Notes under the pieces: model-generated
Seen by the model: the letters and a program-made list of their open reading frames with translations, nothing else
Told to the model about the DNA's origin: nothing
Databases searched by the model: none
Part shown: in pieces, positions 25,636 through 34,305 of the stretch
Numbering within the stretch: position 1 is the first letter of the stretch
How the letters are laid out: each line of letters begins with the position of its first letter
From: Comamonadaceae bacterium UBA2121
Lineage (GTDB): Bacteria; Pseudomonadota; Gammaproteobacteria; Burkholderiales; Burkholderiaceae_C
Direction: 5' to 3'
Length of the DNA: 64,000 nucleotides
Assembly: GCA_002331385.1 (NCBI GenBank)
Contig: DCYB01000011.1
Location: 1 to 64,000 of the forward strand
Position numbers and translations under genes: made by a program

Positions 25636-26253
25636 TCAGGGCTTGCTGGCTGCAGGCGCAGAGAAGTCCACCACCGGCGGCTTGCTGATTTCAGCCTCGT
25701 TTTGCACGGTGAAGTTGGCCTTGGGCTTGTAGCCCATGACCATGGCGGTCAGGTTGTTGGGGAAACTGCGTGCCAGCACGTTGTACTCCTGCACCGACTG
25801 GATGTAGCGATTGCGCGCCACGGTGATGCGGTTTTCCGTGCCTTCCAGCGTCACGCGCAAATCGCGGAACGCCTGATTGGCCTGCAATTGCGGGTAGCGC
25901 TCGGCCACCACCATAAGGCGCGACAGCGCGCTGGACAGCTCGCCTTGCGCCTGCTGGAATTTGTTGAACGCCGCCGGGTCGTTGATGAGCTCGGGCGTGG
26001 CCTGGATCGACGTGGCCTTGGAGCGCGCCTCGATCACCTTGGTCAGGGTTTCCTGCTCGAAGTTGGCTTCACCCTTCACCGATGCCACGATGTTGGGCAC
26101 CAGATCGGCGCGACGCTGGTATTGGTTCAGCACCTCGCTCCACGCGGACTTGGTCGCTTCGTCGAGTGACTGGAACTGGTTGTAGCCGCAGCCGGTCAGT
26201 GCCAGAGTGGTTACCATGGCGGCGAAGAGTCCAATGAGTCGTTTGATGGTCAT
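25636..26253 (-). CDS. lemA: LemA family lipoprotein
   Basis: This 205-residue protein has a signal ending in the lipobox LTGC (about residues 19-22) and the LemA fold of long helices: YNQFQSLDEATKSAWSEVLNQYQRRADLVPNIV, with the NQYQRRADLVPN core diagnostic, and later EYNVLARSFPNNLTAMVMGYK. The start at 26253 is preferred over 26340 because the signal sequence begins there. LemA proteins are exported and their role is unclear. It leads the operon with two TPM proteins, 50 nt before the next gene. Confidence 0.95.
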   Translation of the reverse strand: MTIKRLIGLFAAMVTTLALTGCGYNQFQSLDEATKSAWSEVLNQYQRRADLVPNIVASVKGEANFEQETLTKVIEARSKATSIQATPELINDPAAFNKFQQAQGELSSALSRLMVVAERYPQLQANQAFRDLRVTLEGTENRITVARNRYIQSVQEYNVLARSFPNNLTAMVMGYKPKANFTVQNEAEISKPPVVDFSAPAASKP

Positions 26254-26420
26254 GGGCGTATGAGGTAAAAAGAGGGAAATCATCCTTGCGCGCGACGGCC
26301 ATGCCGCCCCGGTGCAAGACTGGTGACACGCATTGTGCATACATTATGCGGCGCACGTTGTAGGTCTACAGGCCTGCTCGCAGGCGATCACAGAAATTAA
26401 CCTTGGCAGTTTGACGAACC

Positions 26421-26876
26421 ATGAAACGAGCATCCACGCGAGCGGCTGTGCTGGCCGGCAGTCCGGACGAAGTCGAAGCCGCGTTCTACGAGGCACTGCA
26501 GGCAGCGGATGTGGATCGGCTCATGGCCTGCTGGGCCGACGAGGAAGAGGTGGTCTGCGTGCACCCCGGCGGTGGCGCGCGCGTGGTCGGCGTGCATGCC
26601 ATTCGCGCGATGTTCATGACCATGCTGGAGCGCGGCGGCCTGAACGTGAAGCCCGGAGAAGTGGTTCGCCTTACCGGGCTGACTAGCGCCGTGCACAGCG
26701 TGATCGAGCATGTCGTGGTCAATCTGCCCGATGGCCCGCGCGAGGCCCTCGTGCATGCCACCAACGTCTTTCAGAAACTGCCTCAGGGCTGGCGTCTGGT
26801 GGCCCACCATGCCAGTGCCGCGACGCCGGGCGACAACGGCGCCCAGCGCGAACAGCGGGCGCATGTCCTGCATTGA
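26421..26876 (+). CDS. SnoaL/NTF2-like protein (YybH-type)
   Basis: The 151-residue product has the NTF2-like cone fold pattern: VEAAFYEALQAADVDRLMACWADEEEVVCVHPGGGARVVGVHAIRAMF at residues 18-66 (core ALQAADVDRLMACW), then strands ending NVFQKLPQGWRLVAHHASA. The family includes small enzymes, binding proteins and DUF4440-like proteins of stress or metabolic type; no catalytic residue points to a particular role. It is divergent from lemA and followed by a hydrolase gene after 36 nt, so the two may be co-transcribed. Confidence 0.88.
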   Translation: MKRASTRAAVLAGSPDEVEAAFYEALQAADVDRLMACWADEEEVVCVHPGGGARVVGVHAIRAMFMTMLERGGLNVKPGEVVRLTGLTSAVHSVIEHVVVNLPDGPREALVHATNVFQKLPQGWRLVAHHASAATPGDNGAQREQRAHVLH

Positions 26877-26912
26877 GGTGCGGCGGATCGCTTGCAATCG
26901 GCCCGCCGCAGC

Positions 26913-27923
26913 ATGAATTATCAAGCACCGTGGTGGCTGCCGGGCGGGCATGCGCAGACCATCTGGTCGGCCCTGTGCGCGCGCCACCGTTCGGGCAACC
27001 CGCTGCCCTGGCGGCGCGAGCGCTGGACGGCACCCGATGGCGACTTCGTGGACGTCGACTTCCTGCGTTCGACCGATTCCGTAAAGGCGGCGCCGAACGC
27101 ACCGTTGCTGGTGCTGTTTCATGGGCTTGAAGGTTCGTCGGCCAGCCACTACGCGCAGGCATTTGCCGATGTGGCGTCGCAGCGTGGCTGGCAACTGGCC
27201 GTGCCGCATTTTCGGGGTTGCAGTGGCGAGATCAACCTTGCGCCGCGCGCATACCACTCGGGCGATTTTGAGGAAGTGGATTGGCTGCTGCGCCGCTTTG
27301 CCCATATGCAAAGCGGCCCATCAGGTGCGCGCGCGCCGTTGTTCGCGGCAGGCGTGTCGATGGGCGGCAATGCGTTGGCGCGTTGGGCCGGAGAGATGGG
27401 CGACAGCGCATGCGCGCATGTGGATGGCGTGGCCACCATCTGCTCGCCACTCGATGTGACGGCGGGTGGCAACGCGATCGATAGCGGCATCAACCGGCAT
27501 CTGTACGCACGCCTGTTTCTGCGCACCATGATTCCCAAGGCGCTGGCCAAACTCGCGCAGCATCCCGGATTGTTCGACGCCAACCGCTTGCGCAGTGTGC
27601 GCGACCTGCACGGTTTTGACGACGTTTTTACCGCGCCGGTGCACGGATTTCGCGATGCCGACGACTACTGGCGGCGCGCCTCCGCCAAACCCTTGCTGGC
27701 GCAGGTACGCGTGCCCATGCTGCTGCTGAATGCGCGCAACGATCCCTTCGTGCCCGCGCACAGTTTGCCCACACCGGATGACGTGAGCGCGCAGGTGCAA
27801 CTCTGGCAACCGGAGCAGGGCGGGCACGTGGGTTTTGCCTCGGGCGCATGGCCGGGACATGTCTTGTATATGCCCGCGCAGGTGTGCGCATGGTTCGCGG
27901 GTGCACAATGCGCTGATGGATGA
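26913..27923 (+). CDS. YheT-like alpha/beta-fold hydrolase
   Basis: This 336-residue protein has the YheT/UPF0017 pattern: WWLPGGHAQTIWSAL near the N-terminus, the oxyanion region LVLFHGLEGSSASHY, and the nucleophile elbow GVSMGGNALARW. A late EQGGHVGFAS supplies the catalytic histidine and LNARNDPFVPA the acid. The family hydrolyses acyl esters, with unsettled physiological substrate. The start at 26913 gives the conserved N-terminus; a TTG at 26892 in the same frame would add seven residues. The 3' end overlaps the next gene by 8 nt. Confidence 0.93.
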   Translation: MNYQAPWWLPGGHAQTIWSALCARHRSGNPLPWRRERWTAPDGDFVDVDFLRSTDSVKAAPNAPLLVLFHGLEGSSASHYAQAFADVASQRGWQLAVPHFRGCSGEINLAPRAYHSGDFEEVDWLLRRFAHMQSGPSGARAPLFAAGVSMGGNALARWAGEMGDSACAHVDGVATICSPLDVTAGGNAIDSGINRHLYARLFLRTMIPKALAKLAQHPGLFDANRLRSVRDLHGFDDVFTAPVHGFRDADDYWRRASAKPLLAQVRVPMLLLNARNDPFVPAHSLPTPDDVSAQVQLWQPEQGGHVGFASGAWPGHVLYMPAQVCAWFAGAQCADG

Positions 27924-28455
27924 GATCGTCAAACAAGCCATGGCCAAGTGGCCGAACGTCCCAGCCTGCTACGGCTGGCTAGGATTGGATGCGCGCGGAA
28001 ACTGGTATCTGCGGGATGCGCAAGTGCAGGCGCAGGGAGCGTTTGCCACATCCAGAGGCTCGCGCATCGAGCATGAAAAGCTCATCGACTTCATCGGCCG
28101 GAATTACCTGAAAGACGATGAAGGGAACTGGTTTTTCCAGAACGGCCCGCAGCGAGTGTTTGTCGCGCTGGAAAACACGCCGTGGATCTGGCGGCTGCGT
28201 TTTGAGGAGGGCCGGTTGCACATGCATAGCCACACTGGCGAGGCATTGGAGACGGCGCAGATCGAGCGCGCGCTGATGGATGAGGACGGATGTCTGTATC
28301 TGCAACTGCCAGCAGGTCTGGGCGTTGTGCACTCGCAAGACATGCTTGATGCCGCCTCAGCGATCGAGGCCGGGATATTGTCAGAGCCGGATGCGGTGCT
28401 GCGCGATGCGTTGCCCGCACAGTATGGATTCCAGCGCGATCCTGCGCCTCATTGA
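27916..28455 (+). CDS. Conserved hypothetical protein, DUF2946-like (name from memory)
   Basis: ATG 27916 encodes 179 residues, overlapping the hydrolase by 8 nt (ATGGATGA), so translation is coupled. Conserved-looking stretches are YGWLGLDARGNWYLRD, SRGSRIEHEKLIDFIGRNY and WFFQNGPQRVFVALENTPWIW, rich in Trp and Tyr. I recall close relatives in Comamonadaceae annotated with a DUF of this kind, but the number should be checked. No catalytic motif is evident. It ends the unit before a terminator. Confidence 0.82.
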   Translation: MDEIVKQAMAKWPNVPACYGWLGLDARGNWYLRDAQVQAQGAFATSRGSRIEHEKLIDFIGRNYLKDDEGNWFFQNGPQRVFVALENTPWIWRLRFEEGRLHMHSHTGEALETAQIERALMDEDGCLYLQLPAGLGVVHSQDMLDAASAIEAGILSEPDAVLRDALPAQYGFQRDPAPH

Positions 28456-28496
28456 GGAGCGGCTGCTCGCGCCGCTTGCACTTTCAGGCAGACAAC

Positions 28497-28523
28497 AAAA
28501 AACCGGCCAAGGCCGGTTTTTTT
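28497..28523. terminator. Bidirectional intrinsic terminator
   Basis: AAAAAACCGGCC pairs with GGCCGGTTTTTT across a 2-nt AA centre, between convergent genes. T-runs occur on both strands. Confidence 0.92.
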
Positions 28524-28549
28524 GCGGGCGCTGAAGGCCAGCGTGCGAA

Positions 28550-29455
28550 TTACTTGGCGTGATCGGCCATGTATTGCACGGCGGCGCGGATTTCATCGTC
28601 CGATGCGGTGGAGCCGCCTCGGGGTGGCATGGCACCCTTGCCGGAGATGGCGATCTTGACCATGCTGTCTATGCCTTGGGCTACGTAGGGAGCCCATGCG
28701 GCCTTGTCGCCAAACTTGGGCGCGCCAGCCACACCGGCTGCGTGGCAGACGAAGCAGGCCTTGTCGTAGAGAGCCTTGCCTGCATCGGCATTGGCGGCTG
28801 CGGGCGCGGGCGCAGCGGCGGGTGCTGGAGCTGCTTCGGCCGAAGCAGCGGGTGTGGCAGCTACGGGGGCGGCTGCTGGGGCAGGTGCCGCAGCGGGTGC
28901 AGGTGCAGCTTCGGCAGGTGCAGATGCGGCAGATGCAGCAGATGCGGCTGCGCCAGCACCTTCAGCCTTTTCGGGAATTGGGAACTTGGCACCGGCGGCA
29001 TTGGCCATGTAGACCACGCCACGCGCAATTTCGAGATCGTTGAATTCGCCGCCGCCTTGTGGCGACATGGCGCCCTTGCCGCCCAGCGAAGACTTCACCA
29101 GTGCTTCCAGTCCCAGCTTGATACGCGGTGCCCAGGCGGCGGCGTCTTCAAACTTGGGCGCTCCAGCGGCGCCGGTGGCGTGGCAGGCAGCGCACTGCAC
29201 CTTGTAGACCTCAGCGCCGTCGCGCAGGGGGCGGTTGGCATCCCGGATTTCCACGCTGCCGACCTTCTGGATGCGGGCAGCGAGTGCGCGCTCCATGTTC
29301 ACGGCGCCCGCAGCGGGCTTGTCCTTGGTGGTGACGATATAGACCAGTCCAATAATCACGAACACTGGAATCACGAACGCCGCAATGACGGTCACCAGCA
29401 GTTGTTTTGGATTTTTGATGGGGCCGGTGTGCGCTTCTTCGTGGGTATCGCTCAT
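28550..29455 (-). CDS. Diheme cytochrome c with Ala/Pro linker (c5-type domains)
   Basis: This 301-residue protein has an N-terminal membrane anchor (LLVTVIAAFVIPVFVIIGLVYIV, here positions about 34-56) and two similar cytochrome c domains, each with CXXCH (CAACH and CFVCH) and a later methionine-rich axial region (GKGAMSPQGGGEF and GKGAMPPRGGSTA). The two domains are about 80 residues each and look like an internal duplication, joined by about 60 residues of Ala/Pro-rich low complexity. It should face the periplasm and shuttle electrons, probably near terminal oxidases. Start 29455 is preferred to the upstream 29497. Confidence 0.93.
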   Translation of the reverse strand: MSDTHEEAHTGPIKNPKQLLVTVIAAFVIPVFVIIGLVYIVTTKDKPAAGAVNMERALAARIQKVGSVEIRDANRPLRDGAEVYKVQCAACHATGAAGAPKFEDAAAWAPRIKLGLEALVKSSLGGKGAMSPQGGGEFNDLEIARGVVYMANAAGAKFPIPEKAEGAGAAASAASAASAPAEAAPAPAAAPAPAAAPVAATPAASAEAAPAPAAAPAPAAANADAGKALYDKACFVCHAAGVAGAPKFGDKAAWAPYVAQGIDSMVKIAISGKGAMPPRGGSTASDDEIRAAVQYMADHAK

Positions 29456-29599
29456 GGGGTCCTCAGTCTCTGTGTTTATTAAGCGAAAATGATCCAATGA
29501 TTATATCGACCGTGGTTTGAACGGCTACAGCGCATTGTTCCGGGTTGACGCGAGTCACGGAATTGGCTTGCGATGAATCAAATTGCCAACACTTATAAA

Positions 29600-29631
29600 C
29601 AAAGAAAGGACGCCATTGCGTCCTTTCTTTG
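29600..29631 (-). terminator. Intrinsic terminator of the efflux operon
   Basis: CAAAGAAAGGACGC (29600-29613) pairs with GCGTCCTTTCTTTG (29618-29631), a perfect 14-bp stem with a CATT loop. Read on the minus strand it follows the outer-membrane protein gene and continues into TTTATAAG. Confidence 0.85.
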
Positions 29632-29651
29632 TTGAGCATCAGTTCAAGTGG

Positions 29652-31115
29652 TTAGTTAGGTTGCGTTTTCGCATCCTTGGCCGCCGATTCACTGTTCGCG
29701 GCTTCGGCCACGGCCTGGTCATCCTGCGGCGACCAGCCGCCGCCCAGTACCTTGTAGAGGTTCACCTGGTTTTGCAGCAACGCCAGTCGCGTTTGCACCA
29801 CCGCTTGCTCGGCAGTGAACAGCGTACGCTGTGCATCGAGCAGATCCAGATAGCTGGAAACGCCATTGCGATAGCGCAGATCCGACAGCTTGAACTGCGC
29901 GGACACGGCGTCCACCTGCGCTTGCTGCGCATTCAACTGATCGACCAACGAGCGTCGGCTCACCAGCGCATCCGAGACTTCGCGGAAAGCGGTCTGGATC
30001 GTCTTTTCGTACTGCGCGGCAGCCATCTTCTTGCTCACCTCGGCCACTTCCAGATTGGCTTGATTGCGGCCAGCGTTGAAGATGGGCAGATAGAGCGAGG
30101 GACCGATGCTGAAATACTTCGAGCCAGACTCGAACAGGTTGGACAACTCGGAGTTGGCAAACCCGGCAGAGGCGGTGAGCGAGATGTTCGGGAAGAACAG
30201 CGCGCGCGCGGCACCGATGCTGGCATTCGCAGCCACCATCTGCTGCTCGGCCTGACGGATGTCGGGGCGGCGCAGCAGCAGGTCGGAGGGCAGACCGGGG
30301 GGCACGTTGTTGAGTGCAGGCAGATCAGTGAGCTTCTTGCCTTTGAGGCTGACGAGCAGATCCTGCGGCAGCGGTTGACCGACCAGCAACGTCAGCGCGT
30401 TGATGTCCAGATCGCGCTGGCGCGTCTGCTGCGCGAGTGTGGCGCGCGCCGCCTCGGTCAGCGTTTGCGCCTGGCGGAAATCGAGCTCGGAGGCCGCGCC
30501 CGCGTCAAAGCGCAGCTTGGCCAGCTTGATCGACTCTTCGCGCGTTTGCAGCGTGCGGCGCGAAATCTCCAGCAGTTCCTCGTCGGCCTGCAGACCCATC
30601 CACGTGTTGGCGACGGCGGCGATCAGGCTGATCTGCGCCGCCTTGCGGCCTTCTTCGGTGGCCAGATACTGCGCCAGCGCCTGCTCCTTCAGGCTGCGCA
30701 CGCGGCCCCAGAAGTCGATCTCCCAGCTCGCAATGCCAAGGCCCACGGAGTAGGTGTTGCCATATTGGCCGGTGAGCTGGCTGCGTCCGCGCTGCCCCAT
30801 GGCACTCACGCCCACTTCAGGGTAGAGCTGCGAGCGCTGGATGTCGTACTGCGCGCGCGCCTGCTCGATGTTGAGCACAGCCATGCGCAGGTCGCGGTTG
30901 TTTTCCAGCGTCATGCCGATGATCTGCTGCAAGCGCGGATCGGTGTAGAACTCCTGCCATGGAATGTCGGCGGCGGGCGTCGCCGTCTCTGCCGTGGCGA
31001 TCGGGTACTGCCCGGACACGGGCAGCTCGGGCTTGTCCAGCGTCGGGATGAACGAGCAGCCCGTGGCGAGCAGCGCCGTGACCAGCACGGCCGGGATGAG
31101 TTTGTAGTTATTCAT
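29652..31115 (-). CDS. RND efflux outer-membrane factor (NodT/OprM family lipoprotein)
   Basis: The 487-residue protein has a lipobox LLATGC after a signal peptide and the TolC-like duplicated repeat of OprM-type factors. Marks include DIPWQEFYTDPRLQQIIGMTLENNRDLRMA near the N-terminus (core PRLQQIIGMTLENNRDL) and the second-repeat ESIKLAKLRFDAGAASELDF. The start at 31115 is chosen because the signal peptide begins there. The gene overlaps the RND permease by 8 nt, so the two are translationally coupled. It forms the trimeric exit duct. Confidence 0.95.
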   Translation of the reverse strand: MNNYKLIPAVLVTALLATGCSFIPTLDKPELPVSGQYPIATAETATPAADIPWQEFYTDPRLQQIIGMTLENNRDLRMAVLNIEQARAQYDIQRSQLYPEVGVSAMGQRGRSQLTGQYGNTYSVGLGIASWEIDFWGRVRSLKEQALAQYLATEEGRKAAQISLIAAVANTWMGLQADEELLEISRRTLQTREESIKLAKLRFDAGAASELDFRQAQTLTEAARATLAQQTRQRDLDINALTLLVGQPLPQDLLVSLKGKKLTDLPALNNVPPGLPSDLLLRRPDIRQAEQQMVAANASIGAARALFFPNISLTASAGFANSELSNLFESGSKYFSIGPSLYLPIFNAGRNQANLEVAEVSKKMAAAQYEKTIQTAFREVSDALVSRRSLVDQLNAQQAQVDAVSAQFKLSDLRYRNGVSSYLDLLDAQRTLFTAEQAVVQTRLALLQNQVNLYKVLGGGWSPQDDQAVAEAANSESAAKDAKTQPN

Positions 31116-34100
31116 GGTGCGTACCTCCCTGCGGAGCCACGTGGTGACCCGTGCTCGAAGAGGGGTCCAGATCCTGCTTTTCCTTCTTGCCAAACAGCTT
31201 GAAGATCACAACGAAAAATACCGGTACGAGGAACACCGACAGCGGCGTGCCGATCACCATGCCCCAGAACACGCCCGTGCCAATCTCGCGCTGGCTGGCA
31301 GCGCTGGCACCCGATGCGATGTACAGCGGAACCACACCCAGAATGAAGGCCAGCGAGGTCATCAAAATAGGGCGGAAACGCAGGTGGGCGGCCTCCAGCG
31401 CGGCATCGAGCGCACTCATGCCCTGTGCGTGCAAGTCCTTGGCGAATTCCACGATCAAGATCGCGTTCTTCGCCGATAGACCAATCACCGTGATCAGCGC
31501 CACCTGGAAGTAGATGTCATTGGGCATGCCGCGGAACTTCATGCCCAGCAGCGCGCCGAACACACCCAGCGGCACCACCAGCATCACCGACAGCGGGATC
31601 GACCAGCTCTCATACAACGCCGCCAGACACAGGAACACCGCCAGAATCGAGAACGCGTACAGATACATGGCCGACGAGCCAGCCTTGCGCTCGTCCAGCG
31701 ACTGACCGGTCCACTCGAAGCCGAAGCCCTCGGGCAACTCGGACGCCAACTTTTGCATCTCTTCCATCGCCGCGCCGCTGGTGTACGGGGGCTTGGCGGA
31801 ACCCGTGATGCTCATCGATGGATAGCCGTTGTAGCGCGAGACCTGCATCGGGCCGGTGATCCACTTGGCCGTGACCATGGTCGAGAGCTCGACCAACTTG
31901 CCCTCGGCGTTAGGTACCGTCAGGCGCATCACATCTTCAGGTTGCATGCGTCGACCGGCATCGGCCTGGATCGTCACACGCTGCATATAGCCCTGATTGG
32001 GGAAGTCCGTCGAATTGGTGGAGCCCAGCGCCGTTGCGAGCGTGGTGGCGAGATCGCCCATGCTCACGCGCTGCGCAGCCACGGCGTCGCGGTTGATGTT
32101 GACTTGCCACTGCGGCGCATCGTCCACACCGTCAAAACGCACACCGGCGAGCATGGGGCTCTGGTTGGCCTTGGCGATGAGCTGGTTGCGTGCCTCAATC
32201 AGTGCTGCGTGACCCTTGTTGCCACGGTCCTGCAGACGGAACGTGAAGCCATCGCTGGTGCCCAGTTCGGGAATCGACGGCGGCACGAGCGTGTAGATGA
32301 AGCCATCACGAATAGCCATCATCGCGCCCATCGCCTTGCCGGCAAACGACTGCGCGTCCGAGCCCTTGGCCGTGCGCTCCGACCAGTCCTTGAGCGTGGT
32401 GAACGCCAAGCCCACGTTCTGGCCCGTACCCGCAAAGCTGAAGCCCAGAATACTCACGATGTGCGCGGTTTCAGGTTGCTTGAGCACGAAATCTTCCAGC
32501 TCGCCCATGGTCTTGCTCGTGCGCTCCTGCGTCGCGCCCGGCGGCAATTGCACCAGCGAAATCACGTAGCCCTGGTCTTCCGTGGGCAGGAACGAAGTCG
32601 GCATGGTCTTGAACAGGAAACCTACGCCCACGATCACCAGCACGAACACGATCAGCGACTGGAACGAACGCTTGACCACGCCGCCCACGGCACGTTGGTA
32701 GTGCTTGGAGCCGCGTTCAAACTTGGCGTTGAACCAGTTGTAGAACGGGCCGAGCAGGCCGGTCTTCTTGTCGTGCGCATGGCCCTTGGGAATGGGCTTG
32801 AGCATGGTCGCGCACAGCGCGGGCGTCAGCGTCAGCGCAAAGAAGCCGGAGAAGAAGATCGAGATCGCCATCACCAGCGAGAACTGCCGGTAGATGTTGC
32901 CGGTCGCGCCGCTGAACAACGCCAGCGGAATGAACACCGTCACCAGAATCACGGTGATACCCACCACCGCGCCCTGAATCTGGCCCATGGCCTTGATGGT
33001 CGCTTCCTTCGGCGGAATGCCTTCCTCGGACATGATGCGCTCGACGTTCTCCACCACCACGATGGCGTCGTCCACCACGATACCGATCACCAGCACCATG
33101 GCGAACATGGCCAGGATGTTGATGCTCAATCCGACCACCAGCATCATCGCGAACGTACCCAGCAAAGCGATCGGCACCACGATGGTCGGGATCAGCGTGT
33201 AGCGGATGTTCTGCAGGAACAGCAGCATCACCAGGAACACCAGCACGATGGCTTCCAGCAGCGTGTGCACCACCTTCTCGATGGAAATCTTCACGAACTT
33301 CGATGTGTCGTACGGCGCGGACCATTCCACGCCTTGCGGCAGGAACGGCGCCAGCGTGTCCATCTTGTCGTACACCAGTTTGGCGGTCGCCATGGCGTTG
33401 GCAGTGGACGTCAACTGCACGGCCAGCGCCACGGCGGGCTTGCCGTCCAGGCGCGAATTGAACGCATAGGTTTCCACGCCCAGTTCCACACGTGCCACGT
33501 CGTGAATGCGCACGGTGGAGCCATCGGCGTTGGAGCGCAGCACCACGTTGCCGAATTCTTCCGGCGTGGTGAGCTGGCCAGGCACCACGATGGTGGCGCT
33601 CATGGTCGTGCCGGGAATCGACGGCGCATCGCCCAGCGAGCCACCGGAGATCTGCTGGTTCTGTGCCGCAATCGCTGCGTTCACCGAAGCAATCGACAGA
33701 CCATAGCCTTGCAGCTTGGCCGGATCGACCCAGATCCGCATGGCGCGGCCGGCAGCAAACAACTGCGCCTTGCCCACGCCTTCGAGACGCTGGATTTCGG
33801 GCAACACGTTGCGGTTCACGTAGTCGGCAATGTCGTCACGCGATGTGGCGCCGTCCGTCGACTGGAACGCCAGAATCATCAGGAAGTTGCTCATCGCCTT
33901 GTCCACGCGCACGCCCAGCGCCTGCACGACGCTCGGCAAACGCGGCTGGGCGCGCGCCAGACGGTTCTGCACGTCCACCTGCGCCAGATCGGGGTTGGTA
34001 CCCGGCTGGAAGGTGATGGTCAACGTGCCCTGACCGCCTGCAGGCGCCTTGGACTCCATATACATGAGGCCTTCGGCCCCGTTCATTTCGCGCTCGATGA

Positions 34101-34290
34101 GCTGCAACACCGAGTTCGTCATCGTCTCGGAAGTGGCGCCCGGATACGTGGCCGTCACCGTGATGGTCGGCGGGGCGACGGAGGGGAACTGCGCCACCGG
34201 CAATTGCGTGATCGACACGATGCCGAACAGGATCACGAAGATGGCGATCACCCATGCAAAGATGGGTCTATGAATAAAAAACTTCGACAT
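31108..34290 (-). CDS. RND multidrug efflux permease (HAE1/AcrB-MexB type)
   Basis: The 1060-residue protein has full AcrB length. It opens with SKFFIHRPIFAWVIAIFVIL and has helix 4 GIVVDDAIVVVENVERIM, whose adjacent aspartates are the proton-relay residues. Twelve membrane segments and two large periplasmic loops with repeated GRLD-type porter signs fit. It pumps hydrophobic or amphiphilic compounds from the periplasm and inner leaflet with proton influx. It is the second gene of the operon, 15 nt after the adaptor gene. Confidence 0.97.
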   Translation of the reverse strand: MSKFFIHRPIFAWVIAIFVILFGIVSITQLPVAQFPSVAPPTITVTATYPGATSETMTNSVLQLIEREMNGAEGLMYMESKAPAGGQGTLTITFQPGTNPDLAQVDVQNRLARAQPRLPSVVQALGVRVDKAMSNFLMILAFQSTDGATSRDDIADYVNRNVLPEIQRLEGVGKAQLFAAGRAMRIWVDPAKLQGYGLSIASVNAAIAAQNQQISGGSLGDAPSIPGTTMSATIVVPGQLTTPEEFGNVVLRSNADGSTVRIHDVARVELGVETYAFNSRLDGKPAVALAVQLTSTANAMATAKLVYDKMDTLAPFLPQGVEWSAPYDTSKFVKISIEKVVHTLLEAIVLVFLVMLLFLQNIRYTLIPTIVVPIALLGTFAMMLVVGLSINILAMFAMVLVIGIVVDDAIVVVENVERIMSEEGIPPKEATIKAMGQIQGAVVGITVILVTVFIPLALFSGATGNIYRQFSLVMAISIFFSGFFALTLTPALCATMLKPIPKGHAHDKKTGLLGPFYNWFNAKFERGSKHYQRAVGGVVKRSFQSLIVFVLVIVGVGFLFKTMPTSFLPTEDQGYVISLVQLPPGATQERTSKTMGELEDFVLKQPETAHIVSILGFSFAGTGQNVGLAFTTLKDWSERTAKGSDAQSFAGKAMGAMMAIRDGFIYTLVPPSIPELGTSDGFTFRLQDRGNKGHAALIEARNQLIAKANQSPMLAGVRFDGVDDAPQWQVNINRDAVAAQRVSMGDLATTLATALGSTNSTDFPNQGYMQRVTIQADAGRRMQPEDVMRLTVPNAEGKLVELSTMVTAKWITGPMQVSRYNGYPSMSITGSAKPPYTSGAAMEEMQKLASELPEGFGFEWTGQSLDERKAGSSAMYLYAFSILAVFLCLAALYESWSIPLSVMLVVPLGVFGALLGMKFRGMPNDIYFQVALITVIGLSAKNAILIVEFAKDLHAQGMSALDAALEAAHLRFRPILMTSLAFILGVVPLYIASGASAASQREIGTGVFWGMVIGTPLSVFLVPVFFVVIFKLFGKKEKQDLDPSSSTGHHVAPQGGTHHE

Positions 34291-34305
34291 GTGAGGTCGT
34301 CCTGA

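Noticed and set aside
31753..34305. A long 850-residue plus-strand frame opposite the RND permease
   Set aside because: It is His/Arg/Gln-rich, the usual mirror of a high-GC gene on the other strand, with no family features. The RND permease is certain.
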